Assembly: GCA_035699745.1 (NCBI GenBank)
Contig: DASSPH010000040.1
Coordinates: forward strand, 62,001-126,000
Source: Vicinamibacterales bacterium
Lineage (GTDB): Bacteria; Acidobacteriota; Vicinamibacteria; Vicinamibacterales; 2-12-FULL-66-21
Reading direction: 5' to 3'
Length of the DNA: 64,000 nt
In this document: positions 18,055 to 27,125 of the stretch, piece after piece
Layout: every line of letters starts with the position of its first letter
Position numbering within the stretch: position 1 is the stretch's first letter
Notes under the pieces: generated by a model
Database searches by the model: none
Told to the model about the DNA's origin: nothing
The model's input: only the letters and a program-made list of their open reading frames with translations
Program-made: the position numbers and the translations under genes

Positions 18055-19359
18055 ATGGCCACACCCGCCGCTGCTCGCGTCGACGTCCCCACCCTCGGCA
18101 GCCGTGTCGGCCGCTGGCGGTGGGTGATCTGCGCGCTGCTGTTCTTCTGCACCACGATCAACTACATCGATCGACAGGTCCTCGGCATTCTCGCGCCGGA
18201 CCTGCAGCGGGAGATTGGCTGGTCGGAGCTCGACTACGGCCGCATCGTCATCGCCTTCCAGGTGTCGTACGCGGCGATGATGCTGGTGTGGGGCGGCATC
18301 CTCGATCGGATCGGCACCAAGCTGGGGCTGACGATCGCGGTGGCGTGGTGGTCGCTGGCGGGCATGGGCACCGCGCTGGCGAACACGGCGATCGGCTTCG
18401 GCTTCGCGCGCTTCCTGCTCGGGGTGGGCGAGGCGGCGAACTTCCCGGCGTCGATCAAGACGGTCGCCGAATGGTTCCCGAAGAGCGAACGGGCGTTCGC
18501 CACCGGCATTTTCAATTCCGGCACCAACATCGGTGCGATCGTCGCCCCCATCGCCGTTCCGCTGCTCGCGGCGACCTGGGGGTGGCGCGCGGCGTTCATT
18601 CTCACGGGCGCGATCGGATTCGTCTGGCTGGCGGCGTGGATGATGTTCTACCACCCGGTGCAGACCCATCCGAAGCTGCAGCCGCGCGAGCGCGCCTACA
18701 TCAGGGACGGCGCGGAGGAAGCGGTTGGTGCCAAGGTGCCGCTCGCCGAAGTCCTCCGCTACCGGCAGTTGTGGGCGTTCGCGCTCGGCAAGATGCTGAC
18801 CGATCCGGTCTGGTGGTTCTACCTGTTCTGGCTGCCGAAGTTCCTTGCCTCGGAGCACGACATCCGCGGCGTCGCCCTGATTCCGTATCTGACGACGGTC
18901 TACATCATCTCCGACATCGGCTCGATCCTCGGCGGCTACCTGTCGTCGACGCTGATCAAGCGAGGCTGGTCGGTGAACAGCGCGCGCAAGACGGCGCTCG
19001 GTGCCGTCGCCGCCATCGTCCCCTCGGTGATTCTCGCCAGTCAGACGAGGAGCGCGTGGACCGCGGTGCTGCTGATCGGCCTGGCGACCGCCTGTCATCA
19101 GGCGTGGTCGGCGAACATCTTCACGCTCGCGTCGGACATGTTTCCGCGGCGCGCCGTCGGCACCGTGGTGGGATTCGGCGGGTTCGCCGGCGGCGTCGGC
19201 GGCATCCTGATCGCCGAATTCGCCGGCCGCGTGCTGAACCGCGACCCCAGCTACTACCTGCCGATGTTCGTCGTCGGGGGCACGCTGTATGCCATCGCGC
19301 TCGCGGTCATTCACCTGCTCGCGCCGCGGCTCGAGCCGGCGAAGCTGAGGACGGCGTGA
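18055..19359 (+). CDS. MFS transporter, hexuronate/ACS family (ExuT-like)
   Basis: This 434-residue, 12-helix transporter has the anion:cation symporter hallmark INYIDRQVLGILAPDLQ at helix 1, GGILDRIGTKLG in the first loop, and GVGEAANFPASIKTVAEWFP. The last segment closely resembles hexuronate transporters of the ExuT type. It likely imports glucuronate, galacturonate or an unsaturated uronate by proton symport. It lies 13 bp after the dehydratase gene and its stop overlaps the next gene's GTG. Confidence 0.88.
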   Translation: MATPAAARVDVPTLGSRVGRWRWVICALLFFCTTINYIDRQVLGILAPDLQREIGWSELDYGRIVIAFQVSYAAMMLVWGGILDRIGTKLGLTIAVAWWSLAGMGTALANTAIGFGFARFLLGVGEAANFPASIKTVAEWFPKSERAFATGIFNSGTNIGAIVAPIAVPLLAATWGWRAAFILTGAIGFVWLAAWMMFYHPVQTHPKLQPRERAYIRDGAEEAVGAKVPLAEVLRYRQLWAFALGKMLTDPVWWFYLFWLPKFLASEHDIRGVALIPYLTTVYIISDIGSILGGYLSSTLIKRGWSVNSARKTALGAVAAIVPSVILASQTRSAWTAVLLIGLATACHQAWSANIFTLASDMFPRRAVGTVVGFGGFAGGVGGILIAEFAGRVLNRDPSYYLPMFVVGGTLYAIALAVIHLLAPRLEPAKLRTA

Positions 19360-20621
19360 GCGGCGCCGGTCTGGCCACACCGGCGCGGAAGGTGCTGAGC
19401 GCGGCCGACCTGCGCCAGATCGCGCGTGACGCGCTTCGGCCCGTTCCGGCCGGCGCGCGCGTGCTGGCGATCATTCCCGACAAGACGCGCGACGACAACA
19501 CCGACCTGCTGTTCCCGATGGTGTCGGAGGAGCTGGCCGGGCGCCGCGCGGCGCGCTTCGACGCGCTCGTCGCGCAGGGGACGCACGGGCCCATGACCGA
19601 TGCCGAGAAGCGGGCGAAGATCGGTGCGGCCTCTGCCGATCTGCCGCTGCTCGGCGACGTCTTCGATCATCACTGGGATCGGCCGTCCGAACTGACCTCG
19701 CTCGGCACGATCGGCGCCGACGAGGTCTGGTCGCTCACCGGCGGCATCATGAAGGTGGACGTGCCGGTGGAGTTGAACGCGCGCCTCGCGCCAGGCGTCT
19801 ACGACTACGTCCTCGTCTTCGGCGCCGTCGTGCCGCACGAAGTCGCCGGGTTCGCCGGCGGCGCCAAGTACTTCTTCCCGGGCGTCTCGGGGCCCGAGAT
19901 GACCCACATGACGCACTGGCTGGGCGCGCAGGCCACGATCGAGCGGGTCATCGGGCGCGTCGAGACGCCGACCCGCCGCATGATCGAGGCGGCCGCCGAT
20001 CGCGTCACGACGCCGGTGATCGGCTTCACCTCCGTGTCGACGCGCGACGCCGGCGGGCTGCACACCCACGCCCTGTTCACGGGCGGACTGCGCGAGACGT
20101 TCCGCCGGGCGGCGGCGGTGAGCGCGCAGCTGCATATCCGCTACACGGGCCGCCGGTACAAGCGCGTGGTCGCGCTGCTCGACGAGCACTACGACGAGCT
20201 GTGGGTCGGCGGCAAGGCCAGCTACAAGCTGGGAGCGGTCATCGAAGAGGGCGGCGAGCTGATCATCTACGCGCCGCAGCTCGAGACCATCTCGAGCACC
20301 CACGGGCGGCTGATCGAGAAATACGGCTACGCGCCGCTCGAACGGGTCTGCGAAATGGTGGAAGGATCCGACGAGCTGCGGGCGAACCTGTGCGTCGCCG
20401 CGCACCTCGCCCACGTGACGTATGCCGGCCGCCTCGGACCGGACGGCCGGATCGAGCCGCGCTACCGCATTACCCTGGCCTCCGGGATTCCGGAAGCCAT
20501 CTGCCGGCGGGTGAATCTCGGGTTCGCCGACTGCGCCTCCGTCGACGTCGCCGCGGCGCGCAACGATCCCGACACGCTCGTGGTCGAGAACGCCGGCCGC
20601 GACCTGTACCTCGTATCCTGA
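19356..20621 (+). CDS. LarA-like nickel-dependent racemase (DUF2088 family)
   Basis: This 421-residue protein keeps the LarA active-site layout. H161 (in VPHEVAG) is followed exactly 10 residues later by K171 (in FAGGAKYF), matching the His174/Lys184 pair that holds the nickel-pincer cofactor in lactate racemase. H187 sits at the position of His200. An HH pair at 105-106 may match the remaining histidine. LarA homologues act on lactate and several other 2-hydroxy acids. Here it follows UxaA and a uronate transporter, so it may racemise or epimerise a sugar acid, or lactate from fucose breakdown. Cofactor-making LarB, LarC and LarE are not in the window. The GTG overlaps the MFS stop. Confidence 0.85.
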   Translation: MSGAGLATPARKVLSAADLRQIARDALRPVPAGARVLAIIPDKTRDDNTDLLFPMVSEELAGRRAARFDALVAQGTHGPMTDAEKRAKIGAASADLPLLGDVFDHHWDRPSELTSLGTIGADEVWSLTGGIMKVDVPVELNARLAPGVYDYVLVFGAVVPHEVAGFAGGAKYFFPGVSGPEMTHMTHWLGAQATIERVIGRVETPTRRMIEAAADRVTTPVIGFTSVSTRDAGGLHTHALFTGGLRETFRRAAAVSAQLHIRYTGRRYKRVVALLDEHYDELWVGGKASYKLGAVIEEGGELIIYAPQLETISSTHGRLIEKYGYAPLERVCEMVEGSDELRANLCVAAHLAHVTYAGRLGPDGRIEPRYRITLASGIPEAICRRVNLGFADCASVDVAAARNDPDTLVVENAGRDLYLVS

Positions 20622-20676
20622 CCTCAGGGATCGTCGAGATGCGTCCCGGTGCACGGCGCCCGCGCGGCGCGGTTCG

Positions 20677-21837
20677 TTGAGTCGTGAACGCACGGCGCTC
20701 GTCGTCGGCGCGGGCATCGGCGGGCTCGCCGCCGCGGTGGCGCTGCGGCGCGCCGGCTGGGACGTCCGCGTGCTCGAGCGCGCGGACAGCCCCCGCGAGC
20801 TCGGCTTCGCGCTGGCGCTCGCGCCCAACGCGCTGAAAGCGCTCCGCGAGCTCGGGCTCGCCGACGCGGTGACCGAGGCCGGCGCCGTCGTCCACACCTT
20901 CGTCGTCCGGCGCGCCGACGGCGCGCTCCTGAAGCGGATCCACTTCCGCACCACCGCACCCGACTCGCGTTCGGTCGTCACGCTGCGGCCGGCGCTGCAC
21001 GGCGCGCTGCTGGCGGCGGTGCCGGCGGAGTCGCTCCTGCTCGGCCACGAGGTCCGCGGCCTCACGTCCATCGCGGATGGCGCGGCCGTCACACTCGCCG
21101 ATGGCCGGACGCTCGACGGCGCGGTGCTGATCGGCGCAGACGGAGTCGGATCGGTCGTGCGGCGGCAGCTGCACCCGTCCGAGCCGCCGCCGGCGCGGTC
21201 GGGATATCAGGCGCTTCGCGGCGTCACCAGGGGGGCGGCGACGGCGCTCGGAGACACCGACACCGCGATCTATCTCGGCGACGGCGTCGAAGCGGGGTTC
21301 GCGCGCGCCAGCGCCACGGACGTGTACTGGTATCTGTCGCTCGTCGACGAGCTCGTGCCGCACGGCGCCACGCCGCGAGAGGTGCTGGCCCGGTGCACGG
21401 GGGCACTCGATCCGGCGGCGGCGCGGATTGCACACGCGGCGCTGCCGGAGGATCTGCGTCTCGAGCCGCTGTTCCGCCGGGATCCGATCGATCGGTGGGG
21501 AAGCGGACCGGTCACGCTGCTTGGCGACGCGGCGCATCCCGTGCTGCCCCACACCGCACAGGGGGCGGCGCTGGCGCTCGAGGATGCCGTGGCCCTGGGC
21601 CTCGTGCTCGCCGCCCGCGGCGACGCGGCGGCAGCGCTCCGCCGGTACGAGAACGTCCGATCGCAACGGACGCGCGCGGTAATCGGCGCCGGGCCGCGCA
21701 TCGCGGCGCTGACGACGACGAGAAGCCGGACGCGCATCCGGCTGCGCGATGCCGCCATCCGGCTGCTGCCGGGCGCGCTGCTCTCGGGCACGCTGCGGCT
21801 GCACGCGCGCGATCCGCACGCGCGGCTGCGCCCGTGA
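20677..21837 (+). CDS. FAD-dependent monooxygenase, salicylate-hydroxylase-like
   Basis: This 386-residue flavoprotein has an N-terminal dinucleotide motif VVGAGIGGLAAAVALRRAGW. A DG region (GADGVGSVVRRQL) and the FAD-binding GD motif LLGDAAHPVLPHTAQGAAL are also present. Single-component aromatic hydroxylases have this order, but the family also includes epoxidases and other oxidases, so the substrate is unknown. A TTG start at 20677 is the only usable codon before the FAD motif. It lies 55 bp after the LarA gene and is the last plus-strand gene here; its link to sugar-acid metabolism is unclear. Confidence 0.82.
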   Translation: MSRERTALVVGAGIGGLAAAVALRRAGWDVRVLERADSPRELGFALALAPNALKALRELGLADAVTEAGAVVHTFVVRRADGALLKRIHFRTTAPDSRSVVTLRPALHGALLAAVPAESLLLGHEVRGLTSIADGAAVTLADGRTLDGAVLIGADGVGSVVRRQLHPSEPPPARSGYQALRGVTRGAATALGDTDTAIYLGDGVEAGFARASATDVYWYLSLVDELVPHGATPREVLARCTGALDPAAARIAHAALPEDLRLEPLFRRDPIDRWGSGPVTLLGDAAHPVLPHTAQGAALALEDAVALGLVLAARGDAAAALRRYENVRSQRTRAVIGAGPRIAALTTTRSRTRIRLRDAAIRLLPGALLSGTLRLHARDPHARLRP

Positions 21838-21890
21838 GCGTGGGCCCGCCGCTCCGCCGGACCGATCGCGCGCGCAGATGAAACGACGGT

Positions 21891-22769
21891 TCAGAGCGCC
21901 AGGCCGAGCTGCTTCGTGACGTACTCGCGGTTGGCGAGCGCGCTGGCCTTCGGCGAGCCGCCGGGATCGACCACGCGATCGAGCTCGACGATCGCCCAGC
22001 CGTCGAATCCATTGTCCTTCAGCGCCGCGACGCAGCCCTTCACGTCCACCCGGCCGCGTCCGAGCTCCACCCACTGGTAGCCGGGCGCGGTTTCGATCGG
22101 ACGCACGTCCTTCAGGTGGACGACCCTGATGGCCTTCCCGAAGCGGCGGATGAAGGCCACGGGATCGCCGCCGCCCTGCTGGTAGTGGGCGATGTCGAAG
22201 AGCAATCCGACCGAGCGGCCGGGGATGTCCTCGAGGATCGCTTCGATCGCCTCGGGCGCTTCGCCGGTGCTGTTCATGTGATGGTGATAGACGAGCGGGA
22301 CGCCGATCTCGGCGGTGCGATCGCCGAGCCGGCGCAGCATCGCGCCGAGCTGGCGGTAATCGTCGCGCGCAATCGCCCGGCCCTTCGGCTTTTCGTCGAT
22401 CACCTGCAGGAACCCGCCGCCGGCGTCGCGCACGAACTCGGCGTGCTTCAGGTGCAGCGCGATCTGCGGTCCGCGCTCCTCGGGCGCATACTTCAGATTG
22501 CCGCTCGACATCACCGGAAACGCGAGGCGGTGTTTCGCGAGCAGCGCCTTCAGGTCCGCGGGCCGGCTGCCCCACGCGTCGAACGCGGTGGCGCGCAGCT
22601 GGATGCCCCTGAACCCGGCTTCCGCGACTTCGCGGATGGCGCGCGCGTCGTCGCCGCCCCACGTAATCGCGGCGTAGCCGATCTTCATCGCGCCTCGGGC
22701 GGCCGGACGGAGCGCGTGGGGCAGCGCGGCCGCGGCGGCGAGGAACTCACGGCGATTGAGCTCAGACAT
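21891..22769 (-). CDS. Sugar phosphate isomerase/epimerase-type TIM barrel with Tat signal
   Basis: This 292-residue protein has an N-terminal twin-arginine motif NRREFL followed by AAAAALPHALRP, so it is probably exported folded. The rest is an AP-endonuclease-2-like TIM barrel: GFRGIQLRATAFD, LVYHHHMNSTGEA, LLFDIAHYQQGGGDP, VVHLKDV and GWAIVELDR carry the metal-ligand His, Asp and Glu positions of xylose-isomerase-like folds. The substrate is unknown. Its ATG lies within the last 8 bp of the upstream MFS gene, so the two are translated in a coupled way. Confidence 0.82.
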   Translation of the reverse strand: MSELNRREFLAAAAALPHALRPAARGAMKIGYAAITWGGDDARAIREVAEAGFRGIQLRATAFDAWGSRPADLKALLAKHRLAFPVMSSGNLKYAPEERGPQIALHLKHAEFVRDAGGGFLQVIDEKPKGRAIARDDYRQLGAMLRRLGDRTAEIGVPLVYHHHMNSTGEAPEAIEAILEDIPGRSVGLLFDIAHYQQGGGDPVAFIRRFGKAIRVVHLKDVRPIETAPGYQWVELGRGRVDVKGCVAALKDNGFDGWAIVELDRVVDPGGSPKASALANREYVTKQLGLAL

Positions 22770-23979
22770 GGGCCTGTTCCTGCGGGACGCCGCGGCGGGG
22801 CAGCAGCGCGATGGCGACGGTCCCGGCAAGCGCGATCAGGATCAGGACGGTGAATCCGAGATCGTAGCTGCCGGTGGCGTCGCGCAGCCTGCCGATGAAG
22901 TACGGCGAGGCGGCCTCGGCGACGCCGTCCGCGGTGAGGATCACGCCGAGCAGCCGGCCCAGCACGCGCACGCCGAACAGTTCCGCCGCCATCAGCGGAA
23001 TGATCATGTACTCGCCGCCCAGGCCGAGGCCGAAGATCACCGCGAAGGCATACATCGCCGGCGTCGAGTCGGCCATGAACAGCAGCGGGATCGAGCCGGC
23101 GACGAGCACGTAGATGAGGATCATCACGTGCTTGCGCGGCATGCGGTCGGCGAGCCAGCCCATGATCAGGCGTCCCGCGATGCTGCAGGCGAGCACCGTC
23201 GAGGTGATCGTCGCGGCCGCGTCCTGCGTGTATTTCATGTCGAGGCTGAGGAACAGCTTGAGGTGCTGGTTGGTGCCGCCCACCGCGCCGATCGAGCACA
23301 TGCTCCCGATGGCCAGCAGGTAGAACGCCGGGGCGCGGAACAAGCCGGAGATCGGCGCGAGCGCCGCCGGCCCGCCGGCGGCGGTCCGCGCGCCGTCCGG
23401 GCCCGACGAGGCGGGCTCGTCGCGGACGAAGTACGCGAGCGGCAGCGCGAGGACGATGATCAGGATCCCCAGGAACTGGAGCGCCCCGCGCCATTCGAGG
23501 GCGTCCACCAGACGGGGTGACAGCCGCAGCACGAGGAAGCCCCCGATGCCGATGCCGAGGTAGGCGAACCCCATCGCCTTGCCGCGCGCCTTGTCGAACC
23601 ACCGCGACAGCAGCACCTGGTTGGGCAGCGGGCCGCCGCAGACGTAGCCGAGGGCGTTGAAGATGTAGAACAGATAGAACATCCACAGCGCGGTCATGTG
23701 CGCGAGCCCGATCAGCGCGCCTCCCGCCATCACGATGCCGGCCATCATCAGGCGGCGCGGACCGAAACGATCGACGATCCATCCGGCGGCGAAGCCGAAC
23801 AGGGGACCGATCAGCAGCTTGCTGATCGCGTTGCCGGACGTCACCTGGGCGCGCGACCAGCCGAACTCGCGCACCATGAAGTCGTAGTAGAACGGCAGGC
23901 CGTAGAGCGCCAGTCCGACGATCGAGAACAGCACGACGAATGACGTGACCGCCATCCGGTTGGCGACAGCGTTAGGCAT
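22762..23979 (-). CDS. MFS transporter, oxalate/formate-antiporter (OFA)-like
   Basis: This 405-residue, 12-helix transporter has the OFA-type N-terminus (YGLPFYYDFMVREFGWSRAQ) and the first-loop motif GWIVDRFGPRRLMM. Members exchange monocarboxylates such as oxalate, formate or lactate, but many are uncharacterised. I chose ATG 23979, which has GGAG about 7 bp upstream; an in-frame GTG at 23985 is also possible. It lies 86 bp downstream of the GH97 gene on the same strand and overlaps the exported TIM-barrel gene by 8 bp. Confidence 0.83.
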   Translation of the reverse strand: MPNAVANRMAVTSFVVLFSIVGLALYGLPFYYDFMVREFGWSRAQVTSGNAISKLLIGPLFGFAAGWIVDRFGPRRLMMAGIVMAGGALIGLAHMTALWMFYLFYIFNALGYVCGGPLPNQVLLSRWFDKARGKAMGFAYLGIGIGGFLVLRLSPRLVDALEWRGALQFLGILIIVLALPLAYFVRDEPASSGPDGARTAAGGPAALAPISGLFRAPAFYLLAIGSMCSIGAVGGTNQHLKLFLSLDMKYTQDAAATITSTVLACSIAGRLIMGWLADRMPRKHVMILIYVLVAGSIPLLFMADSTPAMYAFAVIFGLGLGGEYMIIPLMAAELFGVRVLGRLLGVILTADGVAEAASPYFIGRLRDATGSYDLGFTVLILIALAGTVAIALLPRRGVPQEQAHV

Positions 23980-24065
23980 CCACACACTCCAGCAGCCGCA
24001 CCGGCGGCATCGTCATCAGATGGTCGCCCGAGGGTACCATTCCGGCGGCCGCGTCCGGCGCGGGT

Positions 24066-25970
24066 TCATTCCGGACGGATCAGCGCCACGAAGCCGCCGC
24101 CGGGGCGGACGGCGAAGGTCAGCGGCGTCGACGGGGACAGCGGAACGCGATCCACCGTCATCGCGGCCGCATCCGTCGGCACGTCGCGGACGATCGTCGC
24201 CGTGTAGCGGCCCGGCGCAAGAAAACGCGGCACGACCCGGACGGTGCGCCCGGCGGCGCCGTTCACCGACGCCACGAACCAGTCGCGGCCGGCGCGCCGC
24301 GCCATCACCGCGATCTCGCCGATCTCGCTCGGCGGCAGCACGATCGTCTCATCCCAGGTGGCGGGGATCGCGCGAAGCACGTCGGCCGCAGGACTGTCGA
24401 GAAAACTCTGCGGGTGGCCGCCGAACACGAGCAGGGTGGACGTGAACACGATCGCCGTCGCGATCTGATGCGGCCACGACGTCTCGCGCCGCCGATCGCC
24501 GAATACCGTCGGCGTGTAGTCGCCATTCCCCGCGAGGTACCGCGTGAACGGCAGCGTCGCGTTGTGCGGCCCCCACGGCGCCGCGCCGCGATGCTCGAAG
24601 CCCCACACCGCTTCGCGCGTCAGCTCGTTCGGCCAGGTGCGATCCATCCCGGTCGGCTTGTTGGCGCCGTGGACGTTCACCACCAGGCGATGCTCCGCCG
24701 CCTCACGCAGGATCGCGTCGTAGAGGTCGATCACCTCTTTCGCTTCGTGATCGAGAAAATCGATCTTCGCGCCCGCCATGCCGTTGGCGCGGCACAACTC
24801 CCAGAACTGCCGGCGCTGCTCCGGTGTCTGCATCTCGCGGCTGTGCTTCCACAGCAGCACCCCGACCTTGTGCTGCCGCGCGTGCTCGCCGAACGCCTTC
24901 AGCTGCTCCGGCGTCCACTGGCGCCAGACACCTTCGACCACGTGATACTCGTAGCCGAGCTTCGCGGCCCGCTCGGTGAACCCTTTCAGCCCCTCGTAGG
25001 TGTTGTCGCCGCCGTCGAGATAGCGCCACACGGCGCGCCCGGGGCGCACCCATGGCGCGGCGATGCCTTCCGGAAACAGCGCCGGATCCGGCGCCGGCGC
25101 AAGGTTGTGCAGAACGTCACTGTTGACGAGCCCATTCAGATCCGGGGCGGCGAGGACGACGCGCCACGGCGTGACGATGCGGCCGGTCACCACGGCCGGA
25201 CGGGCGAGCCGCTGCACGTCTTCGGCGCGGTAGCGCAGCGCGTACGGATACGAGACCGGGTGGGCGTGGCCGAGACGGGCGACGTACCCGCCGCGGCCGT
25301 CGGCGTGCAGCGCCATGCCGGCATAGTTCGTGAGCGCGGCCTCGGTGATCGAGGCGTAGCCGGCGGCGCCCGGCAGCTTGTAGGTCAGCGGCGGCGCCGC
25401 CCAGTCGCCGGCCGGGACGTCCTCGATCGCGCGCTTCACGTAGAGCGCTTCGTAGTGGCCGTGCAGATCGTGCGACCACGTCATCGCTCCCGGCGGCAGC
25501 TTGAACGTCGTCCCCTCGTCGGGCGTTCGGGCGATGGAGTCCGGGTGCTCCGGGACGATGAACCTGAAGGCTGCGCCGGTATCGAACACCCGGATCTCGA
25601 GACGCGCGTCGACGTGCGTCCGCGCGTGCTGGAACGCCAGCGCGAGGTTGCTGCTGCGGTCGCGCGCCAGCGCATGAACGCCGCGCGTCGGGTAGGTGAG
25701 ATCAGTCGCGGACGTGGAGATGACGTCGCTGAGCAGCACGTTGTCGGTGAGCGACACGCCGTCGACGATCATCCCCGGCGTCGACCAGTCGAGGACGAGC
25801 GCGGCATCCCGCCGGACGCGGTAGCGCATCCCCCCTGCCGCGCTGACCTGCAGCTCGAACGTGAGATGCCCGTCGGGGCTCGTCACGGTGTGCTGTCGTG
25901 GCCGCGGCGGCTGCGCCGCCTCGAACGCCGCGGGGCCGGCGAGCGCCGCGACGGCGGCGAGCGCGAGCAT
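24066..25970 (-). CDS. Glycoside hydrolase family 97 (SusB-like alpha-glycosidase)
   Basis: This is a 634-residue secreted enzyme. After a signal peptide (LALAAVAALAGPAAF), residues about 25-280 form the GH97 beta-sandwich beginning TVTSPDGHLTFELQV. A TIM barrel (about 290-540) follows with WRYLDGGDNTYEGLKGF, AKIDFLDHEAKEVIDLY, VNVHGANKPTGMDRTWPN and the acidic ELTREAVWGFEH segment, then a C-terminal beta domain. GH97 includes inverting alpha-glucosidases and retaining alpha-galactosidases. The ATG at 25970 overlaps the end of the alginate lyase-like gene, so they are co-transcribed. Confidence 0.88.
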   Translation of the reverse strand: MLALAAVAALAGPAAFEAAQPPRPRQHTVTSPDGHLTFELQVSAAGGMRYRVRRDAALVLDWSTPGMIVDGVSLTDNVLLSDVISTSATDLTYPTRGVHALARDRSSNLALAFQHARTHVDARLEIRVFDTGAAFRFIVPEHPDSIARTPDEGTTFKLPPGAMTWSHDLHGHYEALYVKRAIEDVPAGDWAAPPLTYKLPGAAGYASITEAALTNYAGMALHADGRGGYVARLGHAHPVSYPYALRYRAEDVQRLARPAVVTGRIVTPWRVVLAAPDLNGLVNSDVLHNLAPAPDPALFPEGIAAPWVRPGRAVWRYLDGGDNTYEGLKGFTERAAKLGYEYHVVEGVWRQWTPEQLKAFGEHARQHKVGVLLWKHSREMQTPEQRRQFWELCRANGMAGAKIDFLDHEAKEVIDLYDAILREAAEHRLVVNVHGANKPTGMDRTWPNELTREAVWGFEHRGAAPWGPHNATLPFTRYLAGNGDYTPTVFGDRRRETSWPHQIATAIVFTSTLLVFGGHPQSFLDSPAADVLRAIPATWDETIVLPPSEIGEIAVMARRAGRDWFVASVNGAAGRTVRVVPRFLAPGRYTATIVRDVPTDAAAMTVDRVPLSPSTPLTFAVRPGGGFVALIRPE

Positions 25971-25978
25971 CGCCGCGC

Positions 25979-27124
25979 CTACTCGAACCAGAGCAGCGGC
26001 TGGCGGATGAAGAAGTTGCGGATGATCTCCTCGACGCTCGAGTCGGCCGGCAGCGTCGACCACAGCTCGATGTAGGCCGGCTGCTTCAGCGCGACTCCCG
26101 CGAACAGCAGGCTGGCCTGCCGCATCGGCCACTGCTCGTGGTACATCACGTCCGGCGGCTTCGGCCACGACTTCTTGTCGCGAATGTACGGCACCATGTA
26201 GGCCATCGCCTTGCGCATTCCCCGCCCGTCTGGCAGCTCGAACGTCCACAGGTCGTCCTCCGGAGTCGAGAGAATCTGGGCGATGGTGGCCATCGCCTCC
26301 AGGTTGAAGAGCGAGTACCCATAGGGTTTGGTCCGCCCGAGCTCGCGCGGGAAGCTGCCATCGGCCGCCATCTGCTCCAGCAGCACGGTCTTGAACCGCG
26401 TCCGCGCATCACGGATCAGCGCCTGGTTGCCGGTGTACTGCGCGAAGGCGGCCACCTGCATCACCCAGCAGGTCGCGTGGTTGTTGGTCGTATCGCGCTC
26501 GTCGATCCCGTACTTGTCGGTCGTCAGCCACTCGAGGTATTCGGCGAACCAGCGCTTGCTCTCCGCGGCATCGTCACGCGACCAGCCGCGCGAGCCCTCG
26601 AGGCGCTCGAGCGCCCGGACCACTTCGACGAGGTGGATGGTATCGATGATCCCCGTGCCGCGGCCGGTCACGCGTCCCTGAATCGCCTGCGCGTAGCGAA
26701 GCGCGGGGTGCATGCGCGTGGTCCGCCCGATGAACCAGGCGCGCGCGTGGCGTCCGGCATGGATCGAATACTTCTGATCTCTGGTGAGGAGGTAGGCGGC
26801 GGCGAGCGCCGGCAGCTGCACCGACAACCGCATCAGCGCGCGGCGATGGTCGTTGAAGTTGTCCGGATTGCTCATCCCGTCGCGCTGGATGTACGGACCC
26901 TTGGGATTCTGGGGATCGGGCCACCAGTAGTCCCCTTCGGAGAAGTAGTCGTGGACGCCGCCGGCGCTTCGCGGCGACCGTGACGCGGTGATGGTGAGCG
27001 GGGGTTCCTTGAGGTAGCGATCGGCGGCGGCGATCACGCGCGCGCGCTCGCGGTCGGCATCGAACTGCGGCGCCGCCGGCGCCACGGACAACACGAGCGC
27101 ACCCAACACGATCGCGGTTCGCAT
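25979..27124 (-). CDS. Alginate lyase-family (PF05426-type) polysaccharide lyase, secreted
   Basis: This 381-residue protein begins with a signal peptide (TAIVLGALVLSVAPAAP). It has an alpha/alpha-barrel sequence with the lyase hallmark NNHATCW, whose Asn and His correspond to catalytic residues of AlgL-type enzymes. A later RTKPYGYSLFNLEAM carries the conserved Arg and catalytic Tyr. Other family segments are DYWWPDPQNPKGPYIQRDG and DNFNDHR. It should cleave a uronate-containing polysaccharide by beta-elimination in the periplasm; alginate is the family's namesake but not proven here. It starts 2 bp after the lacI stop, so the regulator and lyase share an operon. Confidence 0.87.
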   Translation of the reverse strand: MRTAIVLGALVLSVAPAAPQFDADRERARVIAAADRYLKEPPLTITASRSPRSAGGVHDYFSEGDYWWPDPQNPKGPYIQRDGMSNPDNFNDHRRALMRLSVQLPALAAAYLLTRDQKYSIHAGRHARAWFIGRTTRMHPALRYAQAIQGRVTGRGTGIIDTIHLVEVVRALERLEGSRGWSRDDAAESKRWFAEYLEWLTTDKYGIDERDTTNNHATCWVMQVAAFAQYTGNQALIRDARTRFKTVLLEQMAADGSFPRELGRTKPYGYSLFNLEAMATIAQILSTPEDDLWTFELPDGRGMRKAMAYMVPYIRDKKSWPKPPDVMYHEQWPMRQASLLFAGVALKQPAYIELWSTLPADSSVEEIIRNFFIRQPLLWFE

Positions 27125-27125
27125 C

